Positions 29,391 to 32,356 of a stretch of 32,356 nucleotides of DNA are shown here, piece by piece. The DNA lies in the NCBI GenBank assembly GCA_030267965.1, contig BRYA01000033.1:1-32356 (forward strand), given 5' to 3'. Numbering within the stretch: position 1 is the stretch's first letter; the number at the start of each line of letters is the position of its first letter. The notes beneath the pieces are model-generated. The model ran no database searches. It saw only the letters and a list, made by a program, of their open reading frames with translations, and was not told the DNA's origin. This DNA comes from Triparma columacea (lineage: Eukaryota; Sar; Bolidophyceae; Parmales; Triparmaceae). A program made the position numbers and the translations under genes.

Positions 29391-30527
29391 TCACTTCTTC
29401 TTACCCCTACCATTCTTGCCCTTCCTCCCCTTCTTACCATTCTTCACCGTTGCACCTGCTCCTTCCGCTACTTCCTCACCCGCTCCTCCCGCCGCCGCTC
29501 CCTTCCCTGTCTTGGATCTTTTCTTGACCATAGCCTCACTCTCCCCCCTTTCGTTCAGTGGTCCCGTGCATTGCACCCTGTGCTCCCTCCAGTGCTTGAC
29601 CTGGCACTCCCTCGAGCAGTAGGCGACGTTGCGACAGGGACACATTAAGAGCTTGTCGCGGGACTTGGCGGTTAGAGCCTCGCAAACAAAGCAGCAGAAG
29701 GGACGGCCTTGAAGGTAATGCTTCGTGATGTTGGTGATTGTAGGATTGTGATAGGAAGTAGGGCATAAATTGAATTTGTCTCGAACTACGTCGGAATCGG
29801 GCTTTCCGAGATGAAGGAATGTTGTGAACATCATTATTGCGACATCTCTACTAAGGTTAGGGTGTTCTCCTTTACACGCTCTGAGGCAGATACGAAACAC
29901 AATATGCACGTCGTCGGTGGTTGGAATAGCACCGCGCGCGAAAAACAGCCTGCATATGTCATGTGCTCCATAACAGAGAGCACTTGTAAGTGGTGAAAAA
30001 ACATCTCCATCAGGGGTGACCACTGTCTTGTTCACATTTGCTCCATGATCGAGGAGTGCTATGGCCTGATCAATGCGTCCCCTTTCAGTAGCAAGCACCA
30101 AAAGGTTGGTGGAAAAGTCTTTCACCACCCCTTCGACTCGTAGGTCCATATTAGGGTCAAGTCCATGTTCTAAGAGCAATCTCAAGATTGTTGAATTGTC
30201 ACTATTCGTCATTGATGTTTGTGCGGCTATGTACATGGCTTCCTTGTTGTCGAAGCCGGCCTCTAAGGTAAGCTTGGCCATCTCAATATTTTGGTGACGA
30301 GAGGCGAAATAGAGGACTGAACCTATTGAATTTCTCTCTGTATAAACGCCTAACAAAACCTCAGGACCATGTTCCTTGGCACACCCCTTGATCTGATCCC
30401 AGTCTTGCTCACGAGCCCAATTCAAGCACATATACTGACCGTCTGTCAAATCGTCCCAACTAGATACTGCCACATTTGTGGTCTCTGATGATTTGTGTGA
30501 CGATTGTACCTCTGATTGCGAATCCAT
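29391..30527 (-). CDS. Ankyrin-repeat protein with C-terminal MYND zinc finger
   Basis: A single exon gives 378 residues from the ATG at 30527. Residues 60-210 contain ankyrin-like units (VLYFASRHQNIEMAKLTLEA, LLLEHGLDPN, LLVLATERGRIDQAIALLDHGANVN, LTSALCYGAHDICRLFFARGA). A full MYND zinc finger follows, with ligands C279/C282, C296/C298, C304/C308 and H316/C320 (YCSRECQVKHWREH), a fold that binds short Pro-rich peptides. The tail is Lys/Gly-rich (KKGRKGKNGRGKKK), as in nucleolar or nuclear proteins. Ankyrin-MYND proteins are numerous in stramenopiles and probably act as adaptors; the specific partner is unknown. The gene converges on the three-exon gene to its left with only 38 bases between stops. 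Confidence 0.9.
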   Translation of the reverse strand: MDSQSEVQSSHKSSETTNVAVSSWDDLTDGQYMCLNWAREQDWDQIKGCAKEHGPEVLLGVYTERNSIGSVLYFASRHQNIEMAKLTLEAGFDNKEAMYIAAQTSMTNSDNSTILRLLLEHGLDPNMDLRVEGVVKDFSTNLLVLATERGRIDQAIALLDHGANVNKTVVTPDGDVFSPLTSALCYGAHDICRLFFARGAIPTTDDVHIVFRICLRACKGEHPNLSRDVAIMMFTTFLHLGKPDSDVVRDKFNLCPTSYHNPTITNITKHYLQGRPFCCFVCEALTAKSRDKLLMCPCRNVAYCSRECQVKHWREHRVQCTGPLNERGESEAMVKKRSKTGKGAAAGGAGEEVAEGAGATVKNGKKGRKGKNGRGKKK

Positions 30528-30847
30528 TTTTTGAGCGAACCTATCCCAAGTGTAAGTTTATAGCGGCAAATTACAATGTGAAAGTGATCCAAAAAGCCTT
30601 GAAGCTACTCCACTTAGGTAAATGTGTCGTGTAGGTGCTAATATTGGAGTCTAACCAAAACTGCCACCTCACCAACCCCAAAATCTGTGGTTGCCTCAAA
30701 TTCTGTTTTCACACTTATTTCACACTTATTGCACACTTACGCGCGCCAATCTCAAATCGACGAATATTCGCGTACGCTCTTAGTACACACACACAATCAG
30801 TACCGACGACATCAGCATTGTAAGAGCTGTAAAAAACTACTTTTGCC
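30528..30847. promoter_or_regulatory. Divergent spacer between ankyrin/MYND and F-box/LamG genes
   Basis: This 320-base interval should hold both promoters. A near-repeat occurs at 30714-30740, where 'acacttatt' appears twice with a related 'acacttac'. No RNA gene or other frame is supported. Confidence 0.4.
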
Positions 30848-31975
30848 ATGTCGAAGAATTCGTGCAAGAAGAGGAGAAGGAAGGAGAAGGAAGAAGAAGA
30901 AGATGAGACCGCAGTCACTCCGATCTTGCCTGTTGACTGCATGCGTGAGATCACCTCCTTCATTCGCGACGATGAGTCCCTCGCCATTGTTTCTGCCACT
31001 TGTCGTGATTTCAGGGCACTGGCTCTTGCGCAGAGGGAGTTTCTAGCTGATCCTGCTCACATCTTCGACTTTCGTCTTGATGAGAGCGATGTAGTCGTTG
31101 AAACTAAAACAGGTTTGAGAGATGCAGTCGTTGATACTGGAAGCTCGAAGAGCGACATGAAGGCCGTCTTGTTGGGAGGAATGGAACCTGAGGGAAACGG
31201 CCCGCCCTCAGATGAAGCAACGCTGTCTCCCGAGGGTCTAGTATGCGATGGCGGAGCAGACGATTTATTCATGTTTTCTGAAGATGACGGCGAAATTTAT
31301 GACCTCACAGGAGGACACGCTATGATCGACACTCCGATCAAATTCGGAGGATCACTCTCGGTGGAAATTTACTACAAGCGCAACGTTATCAATCCGATCA
31401 AGCGCTACCTCGATAGGCACAACAGCAACAACGACGCTGTGGTTTTCGATTTTGACTTTCAAAAGTATGATGACGATGAATCATCATCGCAGCATCATCG
31501 CAGCAGGCACGACAGTATACGATTCTTAGACTGCGCAGGAAAAATGGACCTGCAAGTTAAGTACGGGTCTGACAAAAAAACCAAAGTCGAAGTTGCAGAA
31601 GGGGAGTTTCACACAGAAGCTTGGGGGGGTAATGAACGGTTTCGGTTTTTCAGGACCGACTACGACTACGCCACCAAGAATACTACAATCGCCAGAGAGA
31701 TGGGATCGGACCTCAACAAATGGGTCCACGTCGTCATCACTGTCTCCGGCACTACGGCGAAAATCTTCAAGAACGGAAAGCTTGTCGTTACCAACGACGA
31801 TGGCGCTTTCTCTGATCATCCGCTTACCTTGAACGGCACGCTATGCGCACAATATAGGTACAACCATGCAAGCAACGCACTCAACGGAACGCTTGCCTAC
31901 ATGAAGATCTGGCCTAGATTCGACCTCAAGGAATCAGACGTCGCTGCACTTTACTCTCGTCGCAACTCCACGTGA
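30848..31975 (+). CDS. F-box-like protein with LamG/concanavalin-like domain
   Basis: A single exon gives 375 residues. A basic-acidic leader (KKRRRKEKEEEEDE) precedes an F-box-like helix cluster at about 25-60 (PVDCMREITSFIRDDESLAI then CRDFRALA), which would link substrates to an SCF ubiquitin ligase. From about residue 160 the sequence reads as a LamG/concanavalin-like beta sandwich: GGSLSVEIYYKR, WVHVVITVSGTTAKIFKNGK, LTLNGTLCAQYRY, and a final NGTLAYMKIWPR. The last element is the typical closing strand, in which the family carries 'G-x-I-x-x-v-r-i-w'. No signal peptide is present, so the lectin-like domain would be cytosolic. Many parmalean and diatom proteins pair these two regions. 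The domain calls are by pattern only. Confidence 0.75.
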   Translation: MSKNSCKKRRRKEKEEEEDETAVTPILPVDCMREITSFIRDDESLAIVSATCRDFRALALAQREFLADPAHIFDFRLDESDVVVETKTGLRDAVVDTGSSKSDMKAVLLGGMEPEGNGPPSDEATLSPEGLVCDGGADDLFMFSEDDGEIYDLTGGHAMIDTPIKFGGSLSVEIYYKRNVINPIKRYLDRHNSNNDAVVFDFDFQKYDDDESSSQHHRSRHDSIRFLDCAGKMDLQVKYGSDKKTKVEVAEGEFHTEAWGGNERFRFFRTDYDYATKNTTIAREMGSDLNKWVHVVITVSGTTAKIFKNGKLVVTNDDGAFSDHPLTLNGTLCAQYRYNHASNALNGTLAYMKIWPRFDLKESDVAALYSRRNST

Positions 31976-31985
31976 ACTCCACGTG
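31964..31985 (+). repeat. 11-bp tandem duplication across a stop codon
   Basis: AACTCCACGTG occurs twice in direct succession, and a third partial copy (AACTCC) follows. The TGA stop of the F-box/LamG gene straddles the join between the copies. Confidence 0.9.
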
Positions 31986-32119
31986 AACTCCCAAAACTTA
32001 ATAACTATTCGAGATCGTCTCGTTCGTTTGCATTTAAACTAGTTTTGTTTTAGCCGTCCTTCTTCCCCCCCCCCGTTGTTAACTAACAGCGCGTTGTCCC
32101 TATTAAATTAGGGTTGACC

Positions 32120-32321
32120 CTACCTGTGTATCATGTCTCCCCTAACCCAGAGTTCCCACTCCTCCCTCCCCCCGATTCTGACCTTGATCAAGTCCCCAAC
32201 CTTGACCTGTATAACCGCCCCCCTATACATGTCCCTCCGAGTACCCCAGCGACCGAACACGCGGGTACCAACCTTGGCGTTACTTGGGGTACACTCGATA
32301 CGCCCGTTCCCTGTAGCCAGC
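32120..32321 (-). CDS. Last exon of a Tudor/Agenet-like protein, partial
   Basis: Reading minus from 32321, after an AAG acceptor behind a 17-base poly-C tract, the frame gives LATGNGRIECTPSNAKVGTR and continues VFGRWGTRRDMYRGAVIQVK to VRGDMIHR and a TAG stop at 32122. The core (VGTRVFGRW, YRGAVIQVKVGDLIKVRI, EEWELWV) looks like a Tudor/Agenet/SH3-like barrel, a fold that reads methylated Lys/Arg or binds nucleic acid. Upstream exons lie beyond the right edge. A second acceptor, CTACAG at 32311, would also be possible with a different phase. The gene is convergent with the F-box/LamG gene, 144 bases between stops. Confidence 0.5.
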
Positions 32322-32324
32322 CTT

Positions 32325-32341
32325 GGGGGGGGGGGGGGGGG
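32325..32341 (+). repeat. 17-bp poly-G run (poly-C on minus)
   Basis: Seventeen consecutive G on plus are read as a poly-C tract directly before the proposed 3' splice site of the minus-strand Tudor-like exon. Its length may be inexact in the assembly. Confidence 0.8.
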
Positions 32342-32356
32342 TTAATGCCGAGAATC

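Noticed and set aside
29310..29648. Plus-strand frame overlapping the ankyrin/MYND gene end
   Set aside because: It is antisense to the MYND finger and its Lys-rich tail, with no support of its own.
32133..32345. Plus-strand frame at the right edge
   Set aside because: It is Pro/Ser/Thr-rich with no pattern, whereas the minus strand gives a Tudor-like core with a stop and plausible acceptor.
1..32356. Bacterial or viral origin, operons
   Set aside because: Spliceosomal introns, a mitochondrial presequence, cohesin and a eukaryotic ribosomal protein exclude it; strand changes nearly every gene.

Overview
This is a gene-dense nuclear window from a eukaryote, most likely a photosynthetic stramenopile. 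A parmalean (Triparma/Bolidophyceae-like) alga is my best guess, but the assignment rests on gene style rather than a marker. It is clearly eukaryotic: reading frames are joined by short introns (about 90-240 bases) with AG|GTGAG or AG|GTAAG donors and CAG or TAG acceptors behind C-rich tracts. It encodes a cohesin SCC3/STAG subunit, a copine, 40S ribosomal protein S15, a mitochondrial methylmalonyl-CoA mutase and a coiled-coil protein of a type linked to flagella. A BspA-type leucine-rich repeat protein fused to ankyrin-like sequence fits algal genomes of this kind.

Layout, left to right: (1) LRR/ankyrin gene on minus, running off the left edge (55-1664); (2) nucleotide-sugar transporter on plus (2014-3404, three exons); (3) unknown Lys-rich protein on plus (3724-4356); (4) SCC3/STAG on minus (4526-8845, four exons); (5) copine on plus (8976-11414); (6) predicted seven-helix membrane protein on plus (11654-13447); (7) intronless multi-pass membrane protein on minus (13582-15375); (8) TKL-type kinase on plus (15742-17375); (9) RPS15 on minus (17575-18021); (10) methylmalonyl-CoA mutase on plus (18856-21502, five exons); (11) coiled-coil protein on minus (21604-24084, three exons); (12) membrane-anchored DUF2237 protein on minus (24310-25029); (13) unknown two-exon gene on plus (25680-26792); (14) unknown three-exon gene on plus (27043-29352); (15) ankyrin/MYND protein on minus (29391-30527); (16) F-box-like/LamG-like protein on plus (30848-31975); (17) last exon of a Tudor-like gene on minus at the right edge (32120-32321).

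The genes do not form a pathway. They are unrelated housekeeping, signalling and trafficking genes packed mainly as divergent and convergent pairs. Divergent spacers are as short as 130 bases (SCC3/copine). Convergent 3' ends are close enough that transcripts should overlap: the mutase AATAAA signal lies 8 bases before the stop of the opposing coiled-coil gene. I found no rRNA, tRNA, CRISPR array or coding transposon. The points most worth following are the five-repeat higher-order structure of the LRR array, the membrane-anchored DUF2237 ectodomain, the copine C-terminal extension, two clusters of perfect inverted repeats (over a start codon and inside an intron), and the two large unidentified membrane proteins.
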